Positions 26,778 to 33,902 of a stretch of DNA of 64,000 nucleotides are shown piece after piece. How positions within the stretch are numbered: position 1 is the stretch's first letter; every line of letters begins with the position of its first letter. Made by a program: the position numbers and the translations under genes. This DNA comes from JAAXXJ01 sp964412455. Lineage in GTDB: Bacteria > Nitrospirota > UBA9217. The notes beneath the pieces were generated by a model. That model was given only the letters and a program-made list of their open reading frames with translations. It searched no databases and had not been told where the DNA came from. The stretch is taken from contig CAYPOT010000001.1 of assembly GCA_964412455.1 (NCBI GenBank), positions 99,955-163,954 on the forward strand. The letters run 5' to 3'.

Positions 26778-27635
26778 TTATTTTCCCCGTCTCTCTATCT
26801 GCCTGGTGAGGGCGGCTTTCATTACGCTCACCGGCGCTTTTCGCCTTGTCCATATCTCGAAGGCGATGACTCCCTGGTATAAGAGCATGCCAATCCCTGA
26901 AAGCGTGTCCGCACCGGCAGCCCGGGCCGCCTTCAGCAGCGGGGTCCGGAGCGGATTATACACCAGATCGCATACCAGTTGGTCCTTTCGGATCACCTGC
27001 CGGGAGATCGGCAAAGGATCTCCCCGTTTCAGGCCCAGGGGAGTGGCATTGATGATACATTCAGCATCCTGGGAGGCTTTCCCCAGGTCATTCGGATCGA
27101 CAACGTTGACCCGGGTCGCAGTTTTGTTCTGGATATCTCTGGCGAGCTTGGCGGCCTTGACGGTGTCAAGATCGCAGAGCAGGATCGTCTGCGCTCCTGA
27201 CAGGGCGAGATTGATGCCGACAGCACGGGCCGCGCCGCCGGAGCCAATCATCAAAATGGTCTTCCCTTTTGGACGGAAGCCTGTCTCCTCGCGCAACGAA
27301 CGGAGAAAACCCCTTCCATCGGTATTATGTCCTATAAGTTTTCCCCGGTTCACCTCGATCGTATTGACCGCTCCGATCATTCGTGCGTCATCGGTCAGAT
27401 CATCAAGAAAAGGAATGATCGTCTCCTTATGGGGGATGGTGACGTTCAAGCCGCGGATCCCAAGCGGTACGATGGCCCTGACCGCTCGTTCGAGATCGGC
27501 GGGAGCGACGGAGAAGGGTACATAACAGGCATCCTGTTTTATCTTCGCAAAAGCGGCATTATGCATCCCCGGCGAGAAGGTGTGCTCGACGGGGTGGCCG
27601 AATATTCCGAACACCGAGGTTGTTCCCGAGATCAT
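26778..27635 (-). CDS. aroE: Shikimate dehydrogenase
   Basis: AroE reduces 3-dehydroshikimate with NADPH. The 285 residues show the substrate-binding N-terminus with the catalytic Lys in LNVTIPHKETI, then NTDGRGFLRSL. A Rossmann loop IGSGGAARAVGINLAL is followed by the NATPLGL segment and a C-terminal GIGMLLYQGVIAFEIWT motif. The ATG overlaps the DUF512 stop by 4 nt. Placement of aroE next to pilB also occurs in Geobacter-like genomes and probably reflects gene order rather than shared function. Confidence 0.94.
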   Translation of the reverse strand: MISGTTSVFGIFGHPVEHTFSPGMHNAAFAKIKQDACYVPFSVAPADLERAVRAIVPLGIRGLNVTIPHKETIIPFLDDLTDDARMIGAVNTIEVNRGKLIGHNTDGRGFLRSLREETGFRPKGKTILMIGSGGAARAVGINLALSGAQTILLCDLDTVKAAKLARDIQNKTATRVNVVDPNDLGKASQDAECIINATPLGLKRGDPLPISRQVIRKDQLVCDLVYNPLRTPLLKAARAAGADTLSGIGMLLYQGVIAFEIWTRRKAPVSVMKAALTRQIERRGK

Positions 27636-28939
27636 TTTCTTTTCCTCTTGACCGCTGTTCCCGATAGTTTAAGCAGATCAACGACGTCGCCGAACGTACT
27701 GACGGCACGCACCGGAACGCCCGCAACCGCCTCAATGTCGGCAATGTTCATGTCGTCGAGAAAGATGCTTTCATTCTCGCTGAGCGTGCTGGACGGTATC
27801 ATAAGCAATGAGCCGAGGCGTTTTCCCTGTATCGCCGTCAGGATGTCCCGGCCGGAAAGAAGGCCCGAGACCGTCACCGGGGAGCCAAACAGGATGTTTT
27901 TCGCCGTTACGACCCTGACGGATACGCCCGCGATCCCCTGAAGCCGCTTCAGGACCGTTCTCAGGATCGGGCTGAACGATGCGCCGGTGACAGCGGTCAT
28001 CGTTACCGGTCTTATTTTTCGCGGAAGCCGCGTACGCCTGGCTTCGTGCAGGAACGAAGCGACCATACCGACGCCGTTCTCTATCTGCGGCAGGTCCTCA
28101 TAGGACGACAAGGGCGGGAATGGCAGGCGCGCCTTGATGTAAAATTCATCGGACGGGTATACCAAACGAGTGCCGATCTGTTTTTTGAATCTATGAGAGA
28201 TTGATTGTATGGTGTTAACGACCCGTAGTGCCTCCCCCGGTCTGAACGGTCTCAGCGGAAACAACCCTTCCCGATGTCCGGTGATCCCGACGGGAACCAC
28301 GGCAATGGAAAGCACCGCCGGGAACAAGCCCGCGATATCGTCGATCGTCCCCAGCAGATGCCGGCCGTCATTTAGCCCGGGAGACAGAACGATCTGCGTG
28401 TGCATCCTGATGCCGCCGGCGGCAAGCCGCTTCATGCCCGCCATGATATCAGGTGCTTTCTTGTTCCCCATGAGGGACGCGCGCAATCCGGGTTCGGTGG
28501 CATGGACAGAGATGTACAGAGGGCTGAGCCGCTGCGTAAAGATCCGCTCCCAGTCTTCCTCACGAAGATTGCCGAGGGTTATATAGTTCCCGTACAGGAA
28601 CGATGCCCGATAGTCGTCATCCTTGACATACAAGCTCCTGCGGCAGCCGGGAGGCATTTGATCAACGAAGCAGAAGACGCACTTGTTGCGGCATCGCCTG
28701 ATGGTCAAGGGAGGGAATTCGACGCCAAGCGTGTCGTCGGGGTCCTTGTCGATGCGCAGCCGCCGGGAAACGCCATCCTGACCGATGATGACCAGGGACA
28801 GCCGCTCATCCGCCGCGTGGAACAGAAAATCAATGCTGTCATTGATTTCGCCGCCGTTCACGGTTACCAGCCGGTCCCCCTTCTTGAGGCCATACCGGGC
28901 TGCCGTGCTCCCCGGCAGGACGCGAGATAGTTCGAGCAA
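27632..28939 (-). CDS. PDZ-radical SAM DUF512 protein
   Basis: The 435 residues open with a PDZ-like domain (about 1-65, VLPGSTAARYGLKKGDRLVTVNG). A radical-SAM-like cysteine cluster CRNKCVFCFVDQMPPG (about 84-99) and an SPLYISVHAT segment follow. A C-terminal DUF512 domain (about 230-430) completes the protein. The substrate of this conserved family is not established. The start is a TTG immediately after the stop of the HTH gene (TGATTG), indicating tight coupling. Confidence 0.85.
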   Translation of the reverse strand: MLELSRVLPGSTAARYGLKKGDRLVTVNGGEINDSIDFLFHAADERLSLVIIGQDGVSRRLRIDKDPDDTLGVEFPPLTIRRCRNKCVFCFVDQMPPGCRRSLYVKDDDYRASFLYGNYITLGNLREEDWERIFTQRLSPLYISVHATEPGLRASLMGNKKAPDIMAGMKRLAAGGIRMHTQIVLSPGLNDGRHLLGTIDDIAGLFPAVLSIAVVPVGITGHREGLFPLRPFRPGEALRVVNTIQSISHRFKKQIGTRLVYPSDEFYIKARLPFPPLSSYEDLPQIENGVGMVASFLHEARRTRLPRKIRPVTMTAVTGASFSPILRTVLKRLQGIAGVSVRVVTAKNILFGSPVTVSGLLSGRDILTAIQGKRLGSLLMIPSSTLSENESIFLDDMNIADIEAVAGVPVRAVSTFGDVVDLLKLSGTAVKRKRK

Positions 28940-29374
28940 TCAGGCGCTCCTTTTCGAGGCAAACATGAAATCCACGTAACCGTTGATCTGGGTCTTCGCG
29001 TCCTCCGACACCTGGCGATATTTCCGGAGCATCATGATCTCCTCGATGCTCAATATCTTCTCCAGGTAGTTGATCTGTTCTTCCGACAGCGGGTATCTGC
29101 GTTTTCCCCGCCGGTACTTCGTGGTGGACGGTGAAAGGAAAAAGCCTTTCACCTCGGCCGGCACCTTCTCCTGATGCGCGGAAAGGATGAGGACTGATTT
29201 ATCAAGCCCCAGCTTGTTTGCGATCAGGATAAGTGTCTTGTCCTTTGGAATGTGGGCCTTATTGATCGTGACGCGAAGGAGCTCGGGGCTGATCCCCAGG
29301 ACCTTGGACGCGTCCTTCAGGTTCTTAAAGCCTTTTTTCTCCAATGCCTGCCGTATCATCTCGGAAATCTTCAT
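28940..29374 (-). CDS. Helix-turn-helix (XRE-like) protein
   Basis: The 144 residues have an XRE/Cro-type HTH in the first 65 (IRQALEKKGFKNLKDASKVLGIS then LLRVTINKAHIPKDKTLILIANKLGLD). A basic middle region (KYRRGKRRYPLSEEQINYLEK) and a helical C-terminus follow. It probably binds DNA, target unknown. It lies between pgsA and the DUF512 gene in the same orientation, 50 nt from pgsA. Confidence 0.75.
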   Translation of the reverse strand: MKISEMIRQALEKKGFKNLKDASKVLGISPELLRVTINKAHIPKDKTLILIANKLGLDKSVLILSAHQEKVPAEVKGFFLSPSTTKYRRGKRRYPLSEEQINYLEKILSIEEIMMLRKYRQVSEDAKTQINGYVDFMFASKRSA

Positions 29375-29423
29375 ACGTAGCCCCCTCGTTAACAGCTCGA
29401 AAGCCCTCTGACAGAGGGCGGTT

Positions 29424-29948
29424 CTAACCCATGATCTTCATGCCGCGTATCATGTATTGTACGCCCGAAATTACCGTAAACCCGGCAGTGATCCAGTACG
29501 CACCCCTCAGAAAATCCGATTTGATGCCATACGCGATAAGCACCAGGGTGAGGGTCACGACCAGGAGTTGCAGGAATGTAGTCGACTTACCGAGCATGGA
29601 TGGCTTAATGGAGAGGCTGTGGCCGGTGAAATAGATCACCAGGCTCCCCAGGGTCAGGATAATGTCCCTGCTCACCACGATGATAACCAGCCACACGGGC
29701 ATCTTCATCAGGATGGCGAGTGTGACAAAGGAGGTTACGATCAGAAGTTTGTCCGCCATGGGGTCAAGGAATGCCCCCAATTCCGTCTTGGTGTTGGTAA
29801 GACGGGCGATCAATCCGTCAAGGGCATCGGTCAGACAGGCGACGACGAATACAAGGAGGGCCGGCCGGTAATAGCCGTAGATCATAAGATCGACAAAGAA
29901 CGGGATCAGAATGACCCTGATAAGGGTGATGGTGTTGGGAATGTTCAT
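29424..29948 (-). CDS. pgsA: CDP-diacylglycerol--glycerol-3-phosphate 3-phosphatidyltransferase
   Basis: PgsA makes phosphatidylglycerol phosphate, the first committed step to PG and cardiolipin. The 174-residue membrane protein carries the CDP-alcohol phosphotransferase motif spread over DALDGLIARLTN and ELGAFLDPMADKLL (D-G-x2-A-R-x8-G-x3-D-x3-D). It has several hydrophobic helices. The start ATG 29948 opens with NIPNTITLIRVILIP, typical of PgsA. Confidence 0.92.
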   Translation of the reverse strand: MNIPNTITLIRVILIPFFVDLMIYGYYRPALLVFVVACLTDALDGLIARLTNTKTELGAFLDPMADKLLIVTSFVTLAILMKMPVWLVIIVVSRDIILTLGSLVIYFTGHSLSIKPSMLGKSTTFLQLLVVTLTLVLIAYGIKSDFLRGAYWITAGFTVISGVQYMIRGMKIMG

Positions 29949-29995
29949 AATGGCACCGGACAGAAAAACAGAACAATTGTTGTGTGATGAGAGAT

Positions 29996-30024
29996 ACTAT
30001 AAACATTATTACTTGTAGTGTCAA
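29996..30024 (-). promoter_or_regulatory. Sigma70 promoter for pgsA and following genes
   Basis: TTGACA and TATAGT are spaced by 17 nt on the minus strand, with a start expected near 29989. A 10-bp palindrome AACAATTGTT (29972-29981) lies in the short leader and could be a regulator site. Confidence 0.75.
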
Positions 30025-30123
30025 CCTTTATCTTTTTGCGCATGGAAGAACGCTGGTGACTGGATCATAGGACGCATGAGGGTACTGACAAAAGGATGCT
30101 GTGGTGATGATCGAAGGGAATTA

Positions 30124-30198
30124 TGGAGCCGGCAGTCGGGATTGAACCGACGACCTGCTGATTACGAATCAGCTGCTCTACCACTGAGCTACGCCGGC
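30124..30198 (-). tRNA. tRNA-Thr (CGT anticodon)
   Basis: The minus strand folds as a cloverleaf. It has acceptor GCCGGCG paired with TGCCGGC, D-arm GCTC/GAGC, and anticodon stem GCTGA/TCAGC around loop TTCGTAA, so the anticodon is CGT. The T-arm contains GGTTCGAATCC. Discriminator U73 and an encoded CCA follow. No intron is seen. Confidence 0.95.
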
Positions 30199-30234
30199 AG
30201 GGAGTATGCATGAGACGGGCATAAAGGACTGTCG

Positions 30235-30264
30235 TTTATACAACATTCCCTCTTCATGTGTCAA
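30235..30264 (-). promoter_or_regulatory. Sigma70 promoter for tRNA-Thr
   Basis: TTGACA and TATAAA are spaced by 18 nt, placing transcription start about 30 nt before the tRNA 5' end. It overlaps the 3' end of the small ORF at 30254-30436. Confidence 0.65.
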
Positions 30265-30436
30265 GAAATTTCGGCGGCTCCGCCTCGAATATCTCCCCAA
30301 GAGGGATGTCCATGCCCTTCTGTACCATAAGCGACACTATTTCCTCTGCGCCGAGCACGTCCGGCAACGCCGCCCAGGCAAGATAATCGGCAACGGTGAA
30401 TTTACCGTCCCGCTTTTTCTTTATCGCATAACCCAT
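30254..30436 (-). CDS. Small ORF resembling an internally deleted Uma2-family gene
   Basis: The first ~20 residues of this 60-aa product (MGYAIKKKRDGKFTVADYLA) resemble the N-terminus of Uma2-family putative PD-(D/E)XK nucleases. Full Uma2 proteins run near 190 residues. The last 25 residues (DIPLGEIFEAEPPKFLDT) could be their C-terminal end, so the nuclease core is missing. A good ribosome site (AAGGGAG, 7 nt) and a promoter precede it. It may be a decayed remnant that happens to be expressed; the Uma2 relationship is by eye only. Confidence 0.5.
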   Translation of the reverse strand: MGYAIKKKRDGKFTVADYLAWAALPDVLGAEEIVSLMVQKGMDIPLGEIFEAEPPKFLDT

Positions 30437-30460
30437 TCCGTACTCCCTTGATCGTAATGA

Positions 30461-30489
30461 ATTCTATACAAAAACCGAAGGATTATCAT
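30461..30489 (-). promoter_or_regulatory. Candidate promoter for the Uma2-like small ORF
   Basis: TGATAA and TAGAAT are spaced by 17 nt. The 14-nt core TTTTGTATAGAATT is identical to the one in the toxin-antitoxin promoter 590 nt away. Confidence 0.5.
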
Positions 30490-30531
30490 CGGTATGGCTG
30501 TTTGCCCTGAAGAAGAATTTTCATCAAACTG

Positions 30532-30816
30532 TTAATAAACCTCGTCATGGGTGCCTATTTCAATCAAAAAAATATCGTCATCTGTCGTTTGTTCATTCTT
30601 CACAAAATCAAAAATAATGCGTAAATCATATCCCGCACTGCATGCCCATGAACCCTCGAGTTTTCCTTTGAGCTTATGAGTTTCGAGCTGCGGGGCAAAC
30701 GGGTCAATCACTAGAAGCCGGAGGGTATCTTCGATATCATGACGTAAATTGGACTGTTTACGGCTGGTCTTCTTAAATGCCCGTATAAACGTTTTACTCC
30801 AAATAAGCGTTCTCAC
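30532..30816 (-). CDS. RelE/YafQ-type toxin (putative mRNA interferase)
   Basis: This 94-residue protein has the RelE/ParE superfamily pattern: an N-terminal strand (TLIWSKTFIRAFKK), two helices, then LETHKLKGKLEGSWACSAGYDLRIIFDF and a C-terminal strand FLIEIGTHDEVY. YafQ-like toxins cleave mRNA on the ribosome. The start is a GTG whose GTGA overlaps the antitoxin stop by 4 nt, the standard coupled antitoxin-toxin order. Confidence 0.82.
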   Translation of the reverse strand: MRTLIWSKTFIRAFKKTSRKQSNLRHDIEDTLRLLVIDPFAPQLETHKLKGKLEGSWACSAGYDLRIIFDFVKNEQTTDDDIFLIEIGTHDEVY

Positions 30817-31025
30817 TCGGAAAGCTCGTGCAAAAGGTCGTCGACCGATCCCCGCTTTACCTCGCCTCGCGCATACTCTTCTCGCGCTTCAGAAATGTTC
30901 TGTGCCAGTTTCACCCTTCGCTCATCTATTAGCCGGTGCTTGACAACTTCAATGAGATCCTCTCTTTGTTCCAGCGGCAAAGATTCAATAATTTCAAGGG
31001 CCTCGTTAAACGTAACCGCTCTCAT
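30813..31025 (-). CDS. Antitoxin of the RelE/YafQ-type pair
   Basis: ATG 31025 (MRAVTFNEALEII) is chosen because AGGAGG lies 7 nt upstream; the open frame continues to 31085 through the promoter. The 70-residue, largely helical, acidic protein (LPLEQREDLIEVVKHRLIDE, then EAREEYARGEV) resembles small addiction-module antitoxins with a C-terminal toxin-wrapping helix. It precedes the toxin with a 4-nt overlap. Confidence 0.75.
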   Translation of the reverse strand: MRAVTFNEALEIIESLPLEQREDLIEVVKHRLIDERRVKLAQNISEAREEYARGEVKRGSVDDLLHELSE

Positions 31026-31044
31026 AACGGCACCTCCTGATGAA

Positions 31045-31073
31045 ATTCTATACAAAAGGGCGAGCAATATCAA
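31045..31073 (-). promoter_or_regulatory. Promoter of the toxin-antitoxin operon
   Basis: TTGATA and TAGAAT are spaced by 17 nt, about 20 nt before the antitoxin ATG. Confidence 0.65.
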
Positions 31074-31087
31074 GCTTAATTCCACAT

Positions 31088-31115
31088 AAAAAAAAGAGGC
31101 AGGCGACTGCCTGCC
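31088..31115 (-). terminator. Intrinsic terminator of the RCC1-repeat gene
   Basis: On the minus strand a 7-bp GC stem (GGCAGGC, AGTC loop, GCCTGCC) is followed by TC and eight Ts, 56 nt after the RCC1 gene stop. It also insulates the toxin-antitoxin operon. Confidence 0.85.
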
Positions 31116-31170
31116 CCCATAGCATATCTTTACTCTTATCCTTTTAATCCTCTACCCTTAATTCTGCATT

Positions 31171-33124
31171 TCATGGTCTCATATCATGCGGCACAAGTAC
31201 GGCGGTCGTCGCCGTTGACCGGTTTCCCGCCTTGTCCGTCACCACCGCAGTGATGGTGTACTGCCTGCCGTCCCTGTCCGTCCCCTCCCGCCACGCCTCG
31301 AGCCGGACCGTGCCGCCGAAGGACAGGCCGGTCATGTTATAGACGCCGTACTCATCCACCACCGAGATAACGACCGATGCGACATCCGAACCGTAATCAG
31401 CGGCGGACCCGCTGATCAGCACATCCACCATCTTATGGTTCGGCGGCCAGAGCATTCCGGGGTTGGTCGAAAACGACGGTATCGACGGCGGCGTTTTGTC
31501 AATTTTGACACTGAGAACATGCGCTGTCTCGCTATTGTCGGCGTTATCCTTCGCAAAATAGCTGACAATATGAGCACCTTCCAAGCTGACCGTAAATGTG
31601 GCAGAGCTGCCTGCTACTACCGTCTCGGACCCATCGATGATATAATGGATTTCTTTCACCCCAGAACCAGCATAATTATCTGTTGAAGTCAAAGTGAGCT
31701 GCACATCAGACTTGTACCAGCCGTGATTCCCCGGAACCCCTGAAATCATGCTGCTCGTGGTCGGGGGGATGGTGTCCACTCCTGAACCTGTGAGCGGGAT
31801 GGTTAAGGTCGGCGTATCAGGATCATTGGAGGCAATATTCAGAGAAGCATTCTTCGCGCCCAGAGAGATTGGCGAAAATGCGACACTTATTGAGCACGCC
31901 GCATTAGAAGCGACCGAGGAACAATTATTTGTCTGACTAAATTGATTGGAATCCAGTCCTGAAATGCTTATGGAGTTAATCGAAAGCTCCGCGGCGCCTA
32001 TGTTCGAGATTGAGAGCGACTGCGTAGCCGAGCTGCCGAGTTCAATTGCGCCAAAGGCGATCAAAGCAGTGCTGCTCGATATGTCCGGCGCTGGAACACC
32101 ATAACAGATCGGCTGCCTGATATTGGACCAATCGAAAGTATTCAACTGGCCATAGCCATTATCTCCCACAGCCTTGACTGTTCCATCGTCTTTTAGCCCG
32201 ACCGTGTTAGACCCACCTGCTGCAATGGTCTTTATATTCGTCCACGAGGAGACATTCAACTGGCCATAGTTAAATCCCACAGCCACAACTGTTCCATCCT
32301 CTTTAACCCCGACCGTATGGTAGTAGCCTGTTGCAATGGCCTTTATATTCGTCCACGAGGAGACATTCAACTCGCCATAGTAGTTAAAACCCACAGCCAC
32401 GACTGTTCCATCCTCTTTAACCCCGACCGTATGGAGGACGCCTGCTGCTACTGCCTTTATATTCGTCCACGAGGAGACATTCAACAAGCCATAGTTAAAT
32501 CCCACAGCCACAACTGTTCCATCGTCTTTTAGCCCGACCGTGTTAGACCCACCTGCTGCAATGGTCTTTATATTCGTCCACGAGGAGACATTCAACTGGC
32601 CAAAGGTATTATCTCCAACAGCCACGACTGTTCCATCCTCTTTTAGCCCGACCGTGTTAGACCCACCTGCTGCAATGGTCTTTATATTCGTCCNNNNNNN
32701 NNNNNNNNNNNNNNNNNNNNNNNNNNNNNNNNNNNNNNNNNNNNNNNNNNNNNNNNNNNNNNNNNNNNNNNNNNNNNNNNNNNNNNNNNNNNNCATTCAA
32801 CTGGCCAAAGGTATTATCTCCAACAGCCACGACTGTTCCATCCTCTTTAAGCCCGACCGTATGGTAGTAACCTGCTGCAACGGCCTTTATATTCGTCCAC
32901 GAGGAGACATTCAACTGGCCAAAGCCATTAAATCCCACAGCCACGACTGTTCCATCCTCTTTAAGCCCGACCGTATGGTAGCCTGCTGCAATTGAAGTTG
33001 TGCAGGTTTCAGAATAGGCTTTTTGAGGACTGATGAACAAAGAACAACAAAGCATTACCAGAACCCATATCAAACCATTTAACGATCTTTCCACGATTCC
33101 CCGAAGCATGTTTCTCTTAATCAT
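31171..33124 (-). CDS. Secreted RCC1-like repeat protein with ASH/Ig-like C-terminus, interrupted by an assembly gap
   Basis: The start ATG 33124 has GGGAGG 5 nt upstream, and the first ~40 residues form a signal peptide. Repeats of about 37 residues follow (core AAGGSNTVGLKEDGTVVAVG then NTFGQLNVSSW), the RCC1/alpha-tubulin-suppressor type that builds a beta-propeller. Seven units are visible, two before and five after the gap at 32694-32793. The C-terminal part holds a choice-of-anchor-D/ASH-like domain (GAIELGSSATQSLSISNIG) and Ig-like domains (DKTPPSIPSFSTNPG, VVTDKAGNRSTATTAVL). The two halves are in different frames across 100 Ns; the gap length is arbitrary, so this need not be a real frameshift. 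Confidence 0.8.
32694..32793. other. Assembly gap (100 N) inside the RCC1 repeats
   Basis: Exactly 100 Ns, a placeholder size. Both flanks lie in near-identical ~110-bp repeat units, so the assembler probably could not resolve the array. The real gene may have more repeats. Confidence 0.95.
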
Positions 33125-33183
33125 AAATACCTCCCTCTTCTTTTGATAGACTGGTTTTTCATGCTAAAAAATACTAAAAAATA

Positions 33184-33226
33184 AAAAGGCATGGCGTCTG
33201 AATATTCAGAACGTGCCATGCCTTTT
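33184..33226. terminator. Long palindrome, possible bidirectional terminator
   Basis: Perfect 12-bp arms AAAAGGCATGGC and GCCATGCCTTTT enclose a second palindrome CTGAATATTCAG. Both strands end in T runs after a GC-containing stem. It lies 60 nt upstream of the RCC1 gene start. It could terminate the cytochrome transcript far downstream or be a repeat end. Confidence 0.6.
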
Positions 33227-33266
33227 CCCATTAGAACGACAGGAATTCGCTATTATGATTATTACA

Positions 33267-33325
<59 letters not shown>

Positions 33326-33425
33326 NNNNNNNNNNNNNNNNNNNNNNNNNNNNNNNNNNNNNNNNNNNNNNNNNNNNNNNNNNNNNNNNNNNNNNNNNNN
33401 NNNNNNNNNNNNNNNNNNNNNNNNN
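33326..33425. other. Assembly gap (100 N) at the TCTG microsatellite
   Basis: Placeholder-size gap. The sequence to the right starts GTCAAACATAG, which could complete the last repeat unit, so the missing part may be only microsatellite. Confidence 0.95.
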
Positions 33426-33902
33426 GTCAAACATAGTATTCACCGTTAAAGCTTATCCCCCGCTCTTCGCCTCAAGAACCGAAATCCGCTTTTCGTGGCC
33501 TAAGAAAACATGCCGGGTTATGCCCGACCTTGCAACTTGATTAACGCTTCTTATCTGCCATAATTATGATGTTCCGTAGAAAATATTACGGCTCAAGGAT
33601 GGCAATCTACCACTACGTTTACCGTCGAAGCGTCGGGTTTCATGAAAGGCATTCAACCCGACCTACAAACTGGTGTTTTATGCGGCTCAATAACATAGAG
33701 GGATAAGAATAGACGGTCTTACAAAAAATGCATGTTAAACCAGAGTCCAGTAAGAAAGACGTCTGGCGTGATTAGTTATGGAGAAAAAACGGAGGGCATA
33801 AACCATACGTATAAGCGACTTGTATTAAACGCAAAAATAGATTGCAATAAAGCACTTTTGCCGCATCGAGAACACGGGTACCGGTTAATCAGAATTCGAT
33901 CA
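33426..33902. other. Non-coding spacer with two CGGGTT hairpins
   Basis: No credible gene is seen. An imperfect hairpin GCCGGG/CCCGAC (33512-33528) and a perfect 8-bp hairpin GTCGGGTT/AACCCGAC (33632-33662) are related repeats of a common intergenic type. The minus-strand segment next to the first contains AGCGGATTTCGG and GGCGAAGAGC. This was compared by eye with known riboswitches without a match. Confidence 0.6.

Noticed and set aside
31026..31085. Antitoxin starting at 31085
   Set aside because: The upstream part contains the predicted promoter, and AGGAGG precedes ATG 31025.
32100..33000. CRISPR array in the repeated region
   Set aside because: The repeats are ~110-bp in-frame coding units of an RCC1-type protein, without short repeats and unique spacers.
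32657..33124. A real frameshift in the RCC1 gene
   Set aside because: The frame change occurs across a 100-N placeholder whose true length is unknown, so the frame cannot be judged.
33440..33570. A cyclic-di-GMP (GEMM) or other riboswitch upstream of the RCC1 gene
   Set aside because: Hairpins are present, but the conserved GEMM core and tetraloop sequences are not. The CGGGTT hairpins look like interspersed repeats.
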